55,792 nucleotides of DNA from Micractinium sp. NFX-FRZ (Eukaryota > Chlorophyta > Trebouxiophyceae > Chlorellales > Chlorellaceae), in NCBI GenBank assembly GCA_029339195.1, contig JAPTJF010000416.1, positions 1 through 55,792 on the forward strand, read 5' to 3'. The position numbers were made by a program, and so were the translations under genes. The number at the start of each line of letters is the position of its first letter. Position 1 is the stretch's first letter. Below the pieces are notes generated by a model. It did no database searches, was not told the DNA's origin, and saw nothing but the letters and a program-made list of their open reading frames with translations. Shown piece after piece: positions 35,098 through 46,748 of this stretch.

Positions 35098-35769
35098 CGA
35101 CTGCCTGCTGCTGCAGCACGAAAGGGCAAATGCCCGTGTTGCCAAGGATGCAGCAAAGCACAGCCGAGTGGGCAGCCATACGCTGGGACTGCCACTCACG
35201 AGCAAGGCGGGCACCCCGCGCCGCCACCTCGCCCGTGTGCCGCATCCTTTCTCTGTGAGGCTATATTACAGCAGCAAGGCTTGAACGCGTTGGAAGCGGG
35301 GAGCCAAACGACAATGCAAGCAAAAATGTGGGAAGCTATGCAGCGGAGGGACAAAGAGCAGCAACTGGTGCACGGCAGCTGAGGGGTTCGGGACGGCTGG
35401 GATTCGTTAACAGGGGCAGGGGGGGGGACATAGAAAAACTGGATGCTGCAAGTGCACACAACTGAGTTGGGGAAAACTCTCAAACAGTCAGTGTTTGGGA
35501 AAAAGAAATGCAGGTGCGGCGAGGCAGCGGTGCAGCGGCGGCCAGAGCAAACCCAGCCTGGGAAGAGCGCTGGCACTGGGAACGACGGAAAGGCAACAAA
35601 AGAGGGAGGGGGATGCAGCGCTGGCGCTGCTGTAAATTTGCACCGCTGTACGGCACGCCGGCACCACCGGACGGCCAGCTGTACAAGCGCTCCTGCATGG
35701 CTGGCGCAGCGCACAGTCCGCGGGCGCCCGCCTCGGTCACGCCCGCCTCACATGGTGCCGTGCCTCTCC
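35098..35769. other. Intergenic region
   Basis: Upstream of the NKAP-like gene and downstream of the EF-hand gene (both minus). It holds the minus-strand TGTAA at 35267-35271. No gene recognised. Confidence 0.5.
35267..35271 (-). terminator. TGTAA polyadenylation signal
   Basis: TTACA on the plus strand, about 500 bp after the EF-hand gene stop and 170 bp before the NKAP-like start codon. Confidence 0.45.
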
Positions 35770-37813
35770 TCACTTGAAGCGCCGCAGCATAATGTTGTCG
35801 GTCCACGCCTTGAGCTTGCTCACAATCTCCTCGTCCTGCTCCCAGGAGGACATGACCCAGTCCCCCTCGCCCTGCCCCTCTGCCTGCCCCGCCGCGTGCT
35901 CCGAGCGCCGGCTGTGCAGGTCGGCGGCCGCCATGTGCAAAATGAGCTCCCGGAATTCATCCCTGGTGATGGCATGATGCTCCATGTCCACAGCATCAAT
36001 AAAAATGGCTGCAGGGGGCAGGTAAAAGGGGGCACCAGTTGCAGGCACGTGCGGGGTCAGGTGGTTGGGGTGAGGACGGGGAATGGTCCGTGTCAGCAGT
36101 GTCAGTTAACGTGGCTGCAGGGGGAAGGGCACGGCGGGGCACTGTGAGGCAGGGAGGTGAAGAGGGAGGTGAGCGGGTGGAAAGAGAGAAGAGGGAGAAG
36201 AGGAGAGGGCAGAGGATGGGGGAAGGGAACAGGGAGGAGGGGAGAGAAGAGGAGGCGGGCAGGCGGGCAGGCAGCATTGAAGAGATGCAGGCAGGGGGCA
36301 GGGCGGGAAGGCAGGCACCGACAGATCAGGCAGGCCAGGTGGCCGCCACCCTTGCCCACAAGCCTGCACCCACTTGATATGCTCACACTTTCCCTTCCCC
36401 GCAATCCCAAGCACCCATGACCTCGTTTCCACCCTGCAAGGACTGCTGAGGAGCTGACCCTGCCTGCTCCTGGGCGGGGCGCCAACTCACATGCCTGCTC
36501 ATCCGTGATCTTCACGTTGCGGCTGCGCAGCGCCTCTGCCACCTCAGTGGCGTTGAGCGTGCCGCTCTTGTCGCGGTCAAACTCGTCAAAGATGTGGCCC
36601 AGCGGGTCGGAGTAGGCGCCCGAGGGGATGCGCTGGCGCGCCAGCAGCTGCAGGCGGGGCACGGGGCAAGTAAGGTGAGGAGGTGAGGGGTGGGGAATCA
36701 CAGGTGTGGTGTTAGGGACCGCAGTGCGCACCCTAGCTGCAGGCAAGGGCGGGTGGGGCAGGTGGCTCTGGGGCAGGCGAGGTGAGAGGAGTGGCGTGGG
36801 CATGCTGGCATCAGCACTGCAAGCTGCGCGGGGTGTGACATTGGGTGCAGGCAGAGGGGGCGGGCAGCGGCGGCATGGTGGCAGCAGGCATGAAGGGTTG
36901 TGAAACACGCGGCGTGATTGAGTGCTCCAGCCAGCCTGCTAGCCGGCCAGCCAGCCACACACTTCCTCACAACAGCACTTCGTCCCTGCCCAGCAAGTCG
37001 CAGCTGCCGCGAGCGCCCACAAACTAGCCCAACACGTGCACAGGCACACCCCCGCATGCCCCTGCCAGCTCAGCTACGTGCTCACTTCTCACGCATCGGT
37101 TCCCACACATCAGCCGCAGCACACTCACCCCGCCCGCAAACTCCTGCATGCCCGAGATGCGCGGTCCGTGGTGCGACTGGCCGTAGGCGTTCATGAAGGC
37201 GGCGTGCATCACCTCCTTGTCCTCGTCAGGGGTGGGCACGCGGCTGGCGCGCACCTGCGGTGCACCAGGGTGCGCAGGCAGGAAGACGAGGGGTGGGGCA
37301 GGCACAAAAGATGGTGCCAGCAGCACGGCAGGGCCGTTGGGTGGTGCAGCTGTGCAGTGCGCCATGCTTGCAAGGCTGCCTCGCCAGCGCCCAAGCATGG
37401 GTGGCACTCATTTGCTGCCTCCTGAAGCTGGCTCATGCTGTCGCAGAGAGTGTTGCGCTGCACGCCTCCCCTTGCTGCACAAATCATCAGCCCTCCTGTC
37501 CACTTCCAGGTTGTGAGGGCGTCAGCCCAACTGCTTCTCCAGGGGTTGAGGCCAGCAGCAATCATTCTCAGCCCCAAGCCAACCTACGCACCTGCTGCTG
37601 CCCACCACTACCCGGTAGTCCGCCTGCTGCTGCAACAACGAAAGCCCTGCAGGAAAAGGAGGCCAGCAGTGTTGAATAGAGGGTGGTGTGCGGCAGACGG
37701 GCAGGCAACGTCCGGCAGTGGCCACTGGCCGGCCTGGGGGTGTGGCTGTTCGTGACCAGCGCGGGCGGCCTGCTGCTGGCTGATGCATGTTCGGGCGGGT
37801 GTCGTGCGCCCAT
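35770..37813 (-). CDS. EF-hand calcium-binding protein, possibly organelle-targeted
   Basis: Four exons in coding order: 37813-37592, 37254-37129, 36647-36491, 36008-35770 (744 nt, 247 aa). Residues 140-151 (DRDKSGTLNATE) are a complete canonical EF-hand loop with D1, D3, S5, G6 and E12. A second helix-loop-helix (IDAVDMEHHAITRDEF) lacks the loop Gly and is probably non-binding. Upstream lies a conserved-looking block RVPTPDEDKEVMHAAFMNAY. The C-terminal ~45 residues are acidic then basic (DEEIVSKLKAWTDNIMLRRFK). The first ~75 residues are Ala/Arg/Ser-rich, like a transit peptide, but exon 1 rests only on phase and a GTGCGT donor and may be wrong. It is probably a calcium-sensing or structural protein; the target is unknown. 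Confidence 0.7.
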
Positions 37814-38287
37814 GAGCGGCTACCACAAGCGAGCGCACGGCTGGTGGCGGGGGCAGCAGGGCGAGGGTGTCGAGAGGCAGCCGGCAGCTCCAACCCCACC
37901 TGAGCTGGCCTCGTTGTTGGCGGGATGCCTGGTGGGAAGTGCTGCAGGCGCGCGCCGCGGGGGCTAGCGCCAGGTTCTGCATGGTCGCCGGGTTTGCTGT
38001 GCTGGTTGATGCCGTGCGTGTGGACTACAACAACTGAAGGCAGATGCTTTCGATCGTTGGACTAGAGCCCGCGTGATGGCTCCGAGAGAGCTGCTGCGCC
38101 CATGCTTCGCCTCCCTGCATTTGCTTTGGGCGGCGCGCTCCTGTGCGTCCGTTCCTGCTGCAGTCCACTTTGACCTGCTACCTCCATCACCCGAGCACAG
38201 CCAGGCATCCCAACCAGCCCCCCCAGTCAATTCCCCTGATTGATCGCCGCGCGCCTGTTCGCCCCCAGCCCCCAGACCAGCGGCAAG
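37814..38287. promoter_or_regulatory. Divergent promoter region, EF-hand gene / CCT7
   Basis: 474 bp separate the two predicted start codons on opposite strands. No TATA box is evident. If the EF-hand gene begins further upstream the gap is smaller. Confidence 0.4.
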
Positions 38288-41200
38288 ATGCAGGGAATGC
38301 CGTTTGGCATGGTAAGCAGCACCGCAATTGAACCCGGAACCCCGCATCTCCTCGCCTGCCAGCATGTGCCGCCGCCGCCGCTCCTGCCTCCCGCCTGCTG
38401 CTCCGCCTTCCGTTCCTGCACAAGCCACCCCCTTCCCCGCCCCGCGCCGCAGCAACCGCAAATCATCCTGCTCAAAGAGGGCACGGACACGAGCCAGGGC
38501 AAGCCGCAGCTGATCAGCAACATCAACGCGTGCTACGCTGTCGCCGACGTGGTGCGCACCACGCTGGGCCCCCGCGGCATGGACAAGTTGATGCACACGG
38601 AGCGGGCAGTTACGGTGTCAAACGACGGTGCAACCATCATGAAGACCCTGGACATCGTGCACCCAGCAGCCAAGGCGCTGGTGGACATCTCGCTGGCCCA
38701 GGACGCCGAGGTGGGTGCTGGCTGGGCGGTCTGGTGGGTGCTGCCCGGCGGGCGGTGGTTGGGGGCGGCGGTTGGGGCGGGGGCGGCGCCGCACTTTTGC
38801 CAGCCGCCCAGGCCATGCCGCCTGTAGAACCTGGTGTACTGCTGCGAAAACAAAGACGCACAGAGGCGCTGCCTGTCTGCGCGTCGGCACCCTCACCCGC
38901 CTGCCCTCCCGCCCTGCCTGCCCCGCGCCCCCTCACCCGCCTGCCCTCCCGCCCTGCCTGCCTCCGCCCCCTCCCCGCTTCCCCCGCTGCGTCAGGTGGG
39001 CGACGGCACCACCACCGTTGTGCTCCTGGCGGCCGAGTTCCTGAAAGAGTGCAAGTCCTTTGTGGAGGAGGGGGTGCACCCACAGGTGCAGGGCTGCCTT
39101 GGGCTCCGGTTCCACCCCCAGCTTGGGCGGTTGGGGAGGGAATTGTGTGTGGGGTGCAGATGGGTGGGGGCGGGGCCAGCATGGCTGTCCGAGCTCTGCC
39201 CAGGGCTTTAGTGGCAGGCCTATACCCATCCCCCGCTGCGCCTGCTACAGCCTGAGCTGTCCGGAGCTGGTGTGCGCAGGCGCACGAGCCGCAAGCCGCA
39301 CAGCCTGCAAGGCACACCCACCCAAGCACCCGAACCGCTGCTACTCGCGCCTCTCTCCGCGCTGCTCCCCGCAGGCCATCATCCGCAGCTTCCGCACGGC
39401 TGCCCAGCTGGCGGTGGATCGCGTGAAGGAGCTGGCGGTCGACATTGGCAGCAAGGACCTGGAGGAGAAGAAGGAGATGCTGGAGAAGTGCGCGCAGACG
39501 TCCCTCAACAGCAAGCTGGTGAGGCGAGGGCATCTGCCCTCAGCAGCGGGTGTGCGGGCGTGTGGAGGTGGTCATGGTGGTGAGGATGATTGGTTGTTCG
39601 GACGTCTTTGGCGGCAGGCTGGTGAGGTAAGGAGGGGCGGAGATGCACATGCCCAACTGACCCGCGCGCTTCTCTGCCCCTCCCAGTGCCTGCCCCTCAC
39701 CGTGTAGGCTAGCCATGAGGGCAACCTCCTTGCATAGGTGCTGCGGGTGCCGGTGCCCCATCTGCAGCCACTCCTCTTGACGCCTGTGCTCCTGTGCCCC
39801 TCCCTTTATCCCCTGCGCAGGTCAGCGGTGAGCGCGACTTCTTTGCCAAGATGGTGGTGGATGCGGTGACGCACCTCAACCCTGAGAGCCTGGACCTGCG
39901 CATGCTGGGCATCAAGAAAGTGCAGGTGGGCGCTGCATTGGTGGCATGTGCTGGGCCGCCTGCTGCGTGTCTTCCGCTGTGCAGCCGTATGCTGGGCAGT
40001 GAGGAGCAAGTGCAGCAGGGGATGAGGCAGGCGTAGCAGCGGAGGGGGGCGGGGCGGGCAACGCAGCGCGCGCCCGGGCGCGTGCGTGGCTACGGGAGGA
40101 CTGCTGCGCTTCTGGACCCTCGCTTGCTTGCTCGCTACCCACTTTGTTGCCTCACCTTACGCCTTTCGCAGGGCGGCGGCCTGCGCGACTCCTTCCTAGT
40201 GGATGGAGTGGCCTTCAAGAAGACCTTCAGCTACGCCGGCTTTGAGATGCAGCCCAAGAAGTACGAGGTAGGCAGTACCGCCATACCACATCGCCCATCG
40301 ACGCCAAGGAAGCATACCCAACCCGGCCAGCCAGCCAATGCGCCCGCTCACACCAGCCCTGCCCCGCACAGCCACTCGCCCAGCCTGCCACTGCTGCTGC
40401 ACCGTTCGCGCGCCTTGCTGCAACACCCTGAGCCTCCTGCTGCTGAGTACTCAAGTTGAGGGGTGAGTAATGGAGAGTGCACCGTCCACTGCTCGTCCCA
40501 CATACTCAACCTCCTGCTCCACTTGCCATTGTTAACCTTTCTTTTGTGCTGTTTGTGTGCAGAACCCCAAGATCCTGCTGCTCAACATTGAGCTGGAGCT
40601 GAAGAGCGAGAAGGAGAATGCGGAGGTGCGGCTGGACGACCCCTCGCAGTACCAGTCCATCGTGGACGCAGGTGGGCTCGAGGGAACTGATGTGTGTTTG
40701 TGTGTGCACATATGCATGGGCAAGGACGTGGGCGTGTGCCTGGGGTGTGTGCCTGGGGACTGGGTAAGACGAGATGGATGACCTCAGCCTAGTAGCGGGG
40801 CGCTGGTGGTTTTGCACAAACAGTGGCGGCATGGGATCGCCACTCGCCAAACTGGACAGCCGCATGTGTGCACTGCCAGATCTCCTATCTCGCCACCGCA
40901 CTTTCTTACGCCATTCTTCGGCTTTATTGTTCCGACAACAGAGTGGAACATCATCTACGACAAGCTGGCCAAGTGCGCAGACAGCGGCGCCAAGATTGTG
41001 CTGTCACGCTACGCCATTGGCGACCTGGCCACCCAGTACTTTGCCGACCGCGACATCTTCTGCGCGGGGCGGGTGAGGCGGGGAGGTGGGCACAGGCAGG
41101 CTGGCTTTGGAGCAAGGGGGCATGTATGAGGCGGGGCAGGGCAGTCTGGAGTCTGCGTGATGGGGGCAAGGCACAGGGAGCAAGGCAGGGGGCCAAGGGC

Positions 41201-43435
41201 ACTGGGAGTGTTGTGGGTGTCTTGTGGGGGCGGGGGGGAGCCAGGCTGGGAGCGCTCCCTGCCGCACGATCGCTGATGCCGTTCCACGCTGCTCACCCTT
41301 CCCCAGGTGGTTGAGGAGGACCTGCAGCGCGTGGCCGAGGCCACAGGCGGCCAGATCCAGACGACGGTGAACAACCTGAGCCCCAAGGCGCTGGGCACGT
41401 GCGCGGTGTTTGAGGAGCGGCAAGTGGGGGCGGAGCGTTACAACCTGTTCACCGGTGAGCGCAGTGTGGGGTGGGCAGCAAAGGAGGTGCGGGCGGGCAT
41501 GCATGCATGCATGGTGCGAGGGCACGAAGGGTGGCTTTGGAGGTGCTACCAGCTGCACAACCTGTTCACGGGTGAGCGGGCCAGCAAGTGGGGCTGCGGC
41601 AGGGCGAGCGCTTCAGGGGTGGCGGGATTTGATTCAAGGCAAGCTGTCTGCCCGCACCCCTTCCGGCCTTCTGCACCTGCACCCTGCTGCTGCTGCTGCT
41701 GCTGCACCTCCCCTTCCTCATCTTCCCCAGTTTTCCTCCCCTCACCCCCTCAACCCCTCCCCCCCGCGTTGCCCCCTCCCGCCCTTTCCCCCAGGCTGCC
41801 CCGCCTCCCACACCTGCACCCTGGTGCTGCGCGGCGGCAGCGAGCAGTTCCTGGACGAGGCAGACCGCTCGCTGCACGACGCCATCATGATTGTGCGGCG
41901 CGCGCTCAAGTCGCCGCTGGTGGTGCCCGGCGGCGGCGCCATCGACATGGAGCTGTCCAAGCACCTGCGGTGGGTGCCCCGGCTGCCTGGTGCACCTGTG
42001 TGTGACCACCTGTGCTTGTTGTGTTGGGTCGGGGTGCCGTTGTTGGTTTGGGTCGGTAGTGCACGGGGTGGAGCAGTTGACATGGAGCTGCCCAAGCGCC
42101 TGCGATGTGTGCCTTGACTGCGTTGCATAGCCCCCTCTGTTTGTTTTGGTGGTTTGTAGTGTTGGTGTTGGTGGGGTGGTGGGTGCAGTGTGTGTTAGCC
42201 ATGTTTCAGGGGTTCTTTCAGGCACTGCGGAGTGCAGCTGGCGTAGGCGATGTCCCAGCAGCAGGCAGCATGGCAGTCTGGGGGAATCGCCAGCTGTGTG
42301 ACCCACCTCTTAAATATCCCCCACCCACCCTACCCCATTGCTTGCTGTCCAATCAATTCCATGCAGCGACCACGCCCGCACCATCCCCGGCAAGGCCCAG
42401 CTGTTCATCCAGGCCTTTGCCCGCGCGCTGGAGGTCATCCCCCGCCAGCTGTCGGACAACAGCGGCTTTGACGCCACCGGTGGGTGGGCGGCTGGGCTGC
42501 CCTTGACAGCGTGTCAGCGTTGGTGTGCAATGATGTGTGCGTGGCCTTGGTGGGTGCCTTTGCAGCCGAGGCGCAAGTGGCCAGGCAACACTGCTTCCAC
42601 TGGCGGCTGGGCGGCTGGGTTTGTAGCTGGCATGCGGTAACTGGCAGTTGCAGGGAAGCTGGAGTGCATGGGCTGTCGCCGTCCGGGCAGGGGTGGGGTT
42701 TGTGAGGGGGGTTGTTCTTTGGGAGAGAGGGCAATGCGTGGAGGCAGGCTGCTAGCACCTCTCTCGAGCCCGCTCGCCCGCTACCCTCTGCGTTTGTCTG
42801 CCTTTCCTCCCCTCCCCATGCCTCGCCGCACCTCCTCAACTTGTCCACACCCCGCCGGCCACTGCATGCAGACGTGCTCAACAAGCTGCGGCAAAAGCAT
42901 GCCGCGGCAGACGGCAGCGGCGCCAACTTTGGCATTGATGTCAACACCGGTGGGTGGGCTGGCGCTGGGCTGGCAGGCGGGCTGAGTGGGTGGGTGGGTG
43001 GTCGCTCTGGGCTGCGCTGGGCTGGCAGGCTGGCTGGCTGGGCTTGGGGTGGTTGCCTGGCAGGCGCGGCTGCCGATTCCAGGCAGTTCCCTGCAGACCC
43101 ACAATCCCCGGCAGCCCCCCAGCGTTCTGTACCCGCCTGCCTGTCCCGCACCACCCAACGCCCCTGCGCCCTGCTGCTGCCCCACCCTGCCCCACCCTGC
43201 AGGCGGTGTGGTGGACACGTACGCTGCCTTTGTGTGGGAGCCTGCCCTGGTGAAGATCAATGCAATCACGGCAGCCTCAGAGGCGGCAGGCCTGGTGCTG
43301 TCAGTAGATGAGACAGTGCGCAACCCGCGGTCAGAGGGGGCCGACGGCGGTATGGGCGGCATGGGTGGACGTGGCGGCGGGCGAGGCGGCATGGGCGGCC
43401 GCGGCCGCGGGCGCGGGCGTGGCATGCGGCGCTGA
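38288..43435 (+). CDS. CCT7: T-complex protein 1 subunit eta (CCT7)
   Basis: Thirteen exons: 38288-38311, 38453-38710, 38996-39085, 39375-39518, 39821-39925, 40172-40267, 40563-40671, 40942-41072, 41307-41454, 41795-41969, 42367-42479, 42872-42949, 43203-43435 (1704 nt, 567 aa). It is one of the eight subunits of the cytosolic chaperonin that folds actin, tubulin and others. Group II chaperonin signatures are clear: [45 protein letters not shown] (from ~96), [14 protein letters not shown] and a late [18 protein letters not shown]. The subunit assignment rests on [36 protein letters not shown] and the Gly/Arg-rich tail ([10 protein letters not shown]) known from CCT7. Exon 1 encodes only eight residues. 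At least five introns hold copies of flanking exon edges. TGTAA lies 177 bp after the stop. Confidence 0.96.
39612..39634 (+). repeat. Intronic echo of CCT7 exon 4 3' end and donor
   Basis: Copy of 39508-39530: cagc/ggca then ggctggtgagg. Short, so moderately supported. Confidence 0.6.
40419..40460 (+). repeat. Intronic echo of CCT7 exon 7 5' end
   Basis: Diverged copy of 40558-40600: gca.aac.cc, agcctcctgctgctga against agatcctgctgctca, then ttgag. Confidence 0.65.
41553..41582 (+). repeat. Intronic echo of CCT7 exon 9 3' end and donor
   Basis: Copy of 41438-41463: acaacctgttcacgggtgag against acaacctgttcaccggtgag. Confidence 0.93.
42068..42116 (+). repeat. Intronic echo of CCT7 exon 10 3' end
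   Basis: Copy of 41936-41980: gacatggagctgcccaag against gacatggagctgtccaag, then cgcctgcg against cacctgcg; the donor GT is mutated (cgatgtgtg). Confidence 0.93.
42582..42622 (+). repeat. Intronic echo of CCT7 exon 11 3' end
   Basis: Diverged copy of 42458-42500, ending in the shared gggcggctggg. Confidence 0.6.
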
Positions 43436-44088
43436 TAGATATAGTTCCACTGTGCATTGGCAGAGCTGTGCTGTACTCTGCTGGTGCTCGGCTTCTGGGC
43501 GGTTCTCTTCAGGTTCTGCCTGCCCATGCTTTGCTGTGTCGTGCCCATCTCTCTGCCTGTGCACCTCCAGCCCGCTGCACGCTCTCGGTTCGGACCATGC
43601 ATTCGCTGCCATGTAAAGTGAGAGCGAGCAGGAAGGGGACTGTGCACGAGGAAGAAGCCAGGATCCTGGCGGATTGGGAGGCTCACAGCCACGCACTCAA
43701 TTTCCAGCCAGGTGATGGCCTGGCGGCAGCAGGCGTGCTGCATGCGCTGTGGGCTGGTAGGTGCGTGCCTGCTGGCTACTTCTGTAGGTCGCAGACGAGT
43801 ATTTTTGGCCCGCATGCCACTTGCTCATATCCCCACGTGTCGTCCCAGCCAGATCAATGTCGGAGAGGGGCTTTGTATGTGAGGAAGTTGAAAGCGGCAG
43901 CCCAGGGGCACCAGGGGTGAAGTTGCCCGACCGCCAGATCAGCACTTCCAGTCAACTGGGTTGGACGACACCTTTTATCCGCCCGTCCTCTCCGGAACAA
44001 CACAGCAATAAAAGCGAGTCATCGTGAAGCAACTCGCATTCCTGACACCGTTCTTAGAGCAGTACAAGCCAGCAGAAGCGGTGCAGGG
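43436..44088. other. Intergenic region
   Basis: CCT7 3' UTR (TGTAA at 43612-43616) and the upstream region of the PLAC8 gene. A Met at 43857 starts a short open frame of no recognisable family. Confidence 0.5.
43612..43616 (+). terminator. TGTAA polyadenylation signal
   Basis: 177 bp downstream of the CCT7 stop codon. Confidence 0.65.
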
Positions 44089-46035
44089 ATGGCGCACCCA
44101 CGGCAAGGCCAGGGATGGAGCCACCCCTTCTGGGCGGGCTGCTGCATCGACCCCACCCAGGGTGAGGCATGCCGCGGGCCGCTCAGGCCGCAAAGTGTTG
44201 CGAGGAGCTGGCTGGCTTCCCGAGGGGTGTGGTCAACCTCCCCGTCACACGCGCTGCCTGGTGCCTTCTCTGCTCCCCACATGCAGCATGCCTGGCGTGC
44301 CAGTGCCCCTGCGTCCCATATGGCGTCACTGCATCTGCCGTGCACGGCGGCGACTGCCTGGAGCACTCGTGAGTGCCATATGGCATTGGCAGTGCCAGTT
44401 CAGCCTGCGGTGCCTGCTGTGCAAGAGAGCCGTGCAAGTGCCTCTTCGGCTCCCCTCCCCACCGCCCAGCATCTTGCGCCGTTTTGCCCACGCAGGCTCA
44501 AATACTGCGTGTTCGCAGACTGCTGCTGCCAAGGGGTAAGCGTCACGAACACCAGCACGCCCTGCAGCCTCTGCCGCAGCACGCCAAACGGGAGTTCTAC
44601 ACTGAAACCCCTGCCCGGGGTGGCGGCAGCTGTGGCTGGTGCCTCTCTCCACCTCCCATCATTGTTTCGCCCTGCCGCAGTTCCTGGCTGGTCCCACCCG
44701 GCGCAGCATTCGCGAGGCTTACGGCCTGCCACAAGAAGGGCCCGCCTGCCTGGCCGTGTGCGGGAATGACGACGGCGTCATCAATTCAGATTGCATGTGA
44801 GCGTTAAGTGAGCGCCCCCTCTCCCTGTCTCCCCTGCCGTTCCCCCATCTCTAGTTGCCAGACCAACGCAGGCATCCCAGGCACTGCCAGTCACCCTGCC
44901 TCCGCGCCCTCTCTCCTGCTGCAGCATCCACAGCATCCCCATCGTGCACCAGATGGCCCTCATCCAAGAGCGCAACGAAATCAACGTGAGAGTTGCTGTC
45001 ACGTGCACGGTTCTTGACAGCATCGAAGTTGTCAGTTTTGAAGCACAGACGGTGGAGGTTGGCGTGGATACTGACCGAACAGGCGGACGGCGGGCATGCA
45101 GGCGGGTGGTTAGTTGGGTTCAAGGGCGGGCTCATGGGTAAGTGGTTCGCGAGGGGTGGATGGGCGGGTATTACAGTCACACTGCAACGATGGACGTGCT
45201 CACAGGAAGGCACCAGCCCCCCGCCTCGCCCCCGGCTAACTTTCTTGACTGGTGACCCTTCATCCTCCCACCTGGCCCCCACCCTTCTTGCTTCCTTGCA
45301 GAGGCGCCTCCCGACCCAGCCCCTGCGCCCCTTCGATTTCTGGGGCAGCACACTGGGCGATGCCACCGCGACACTCAAGGTGGGCTGGGGCCACTAGGGG
45401 CAGCAGGCCGGCCGTGCCCTGAACTCTTGGGGCAGCAACATGGGCCGCATGGCACAGTGGGGAGCCATGGGATCACCCGTCCAGCCGTGGTTGTGCATGC
45501 TGCACCCATGCCGTGCCATGCCGCCCACCACTGGCCCCCTTTCGAAGCTACAGTACTTGGTGATTCCCACACTCCTGCAGAAGATGACGCAGCAGCGGGC
45601 CGAGACAGAGGCCCCTACGCAGGCAAGTCGGTCACGGTTGTGACCAGCGCAGGCCCCACATGTGTTGGAAATCTCGCCTTGCCTCTGAGCGAGCCCTTCC
45701 TTGGGTGCTGGTGGCCTGGGGACAGCGACTGCACGGGCGGTTTGCGCCCAGTGTCAGGCCCCACCCACCCCACTCTGGCGCACACACGCATTCGTGCATC
45801 CGCCTTACCACGCATGTGAAAGTCCTCACATTGCATGAAGGCAGGTTTATGCATACCACTTGCGACTGGTGCACCCATGCAGGAGGCGATGAGCAAGGGC
45901 CCCGCAAAGCAGGACACAGCGGCTGCCTCCGGCGCAGCGGCAAACACGAAGGTTAATGTGTCAACCAATGGCCTCTTTGAGCCACATACTGGCAGCACCA
46001 GCGGGTCAGAGACAGAGGCCGAGACCCAGCAGTAA
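44089..46035 (+). CDS. PLAC8-family cysteine-rich membrane protein
   Basis: Eight exons: 44089-44161, 44287-44368, 44496-44535, 44681-44796, 44925-44985, 45302-45379, 45581-45622, 45883-46035 (645 nt, 214 aa). The start Met is followed by WSHPFWAGCC, matching the usual W-S-x-G-L-C-D-C opening of PLAC8 domains. Then come the core CLACQCPCVPYG, LKYCVFADCCCQG, TRRSIREAYGL and a second motif DCIIHSIPIVHQMALIQERNEI, where some usual Cys residues are Ile/Val. The C-terminal ~75 residues are polar, Ser/Thr/Glu-rich and probably disordered. PLAC8 proteins in plants act at the plasma membrane in metal handling and organ-size control; which applies here is unknown. Intron 7 has a GC donor (CAG|GCAAGT). 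Confidence 0.85.
44372..44396 (+). repeat. Intronic echo of part of PLAC8 exon 2
   Basis: gtgccatatggcattggcagt resembles gtcccatatggcgtcactgc of exon 2 (about 44315-44335) and lies just after that exon's donor. Confidence 0.6.
45418..45456 (+). repeat. Intronic echo of PLAC8 exon 6 3' part
   Basis: ctcttggggcagcaacatgggc resembles atttctggggcagcacactgggc of exon 6 (about 45333-45362). Confidence 0.75.
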
Positions 46036-46748
46036 TGGCTGCCTGCTTTGAAAGGCCGCCGCGACTTCCCAGCTGGCTGCGCCCCCCCGCCTGCCCCTCG
46101 CTTCCAAGCGATGCAGTACCACTCAGTACCATGTAGCATCTGAAGCTGTGTGTACTGTGCTGACACCGGCACGGCCAGGTGCATTGCCTCATTCTGTTGA
46201 GCCACGACAGCGTGCGCCGGTCTGGACGGCTGGATCTGCGATGTCCCCCCTCGAGGCGACTGCTTCACTGCAGCCCCCGCCTCCACTGGCCAGGGCAGCA
46301 CCCACACCCACTCCGCACCTACCCCTTCCAGAGCTTCAGCTGGCATGCGGGATTCAGTGTGCAATGAAGGGAGCAGCGTGCCTGCTTGTTTCACAGACCA
46401 CACCGGTGTGTTGCCCATGCTATGTCACGCTGCTTCATCGGTACCCACACTACGTCACGGTGCAAGCCGCCACTGAGAGCAGCCCCTCACCATGCACAGT
46501 TGCAGTGGAGGCACACAGCAGCGCACAGCCTCTGGGCGCATTCTGCACGCATTGGGAGGGCCCGGGGCATAGCGGGCGGCAAGAGACGCGTGTTGTTTGC
46601 CCTGCTCTCCTTATGCGGCACACTCGAATGCCTCGCTCCACGTGGGCGGCGGCAGCCGCGGCGGCTGCGGCCCGCCTGGCACAGTGCTGGCGGCCCTGCT
46701 CTTCTTCGGAAAACTGTAGTCCTGCCGTCATCAGATCACATTCTCACG
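46036..46748. other. Intergenic region
   Basis: Between the PLAC8 stop and the next F-box/LRR start, same strand. No gene or TGTAA recognised. Confidence 0.5.

Noticed and set aside
40172..40267. Further faint echo candidates (CCT7 exons 4 and 6 starts, ACS exon 1 end, F-box exon 2 start)
   Set aside because: Similarity is too weak by eye to separate from shared GC-rich words; left out of the count.
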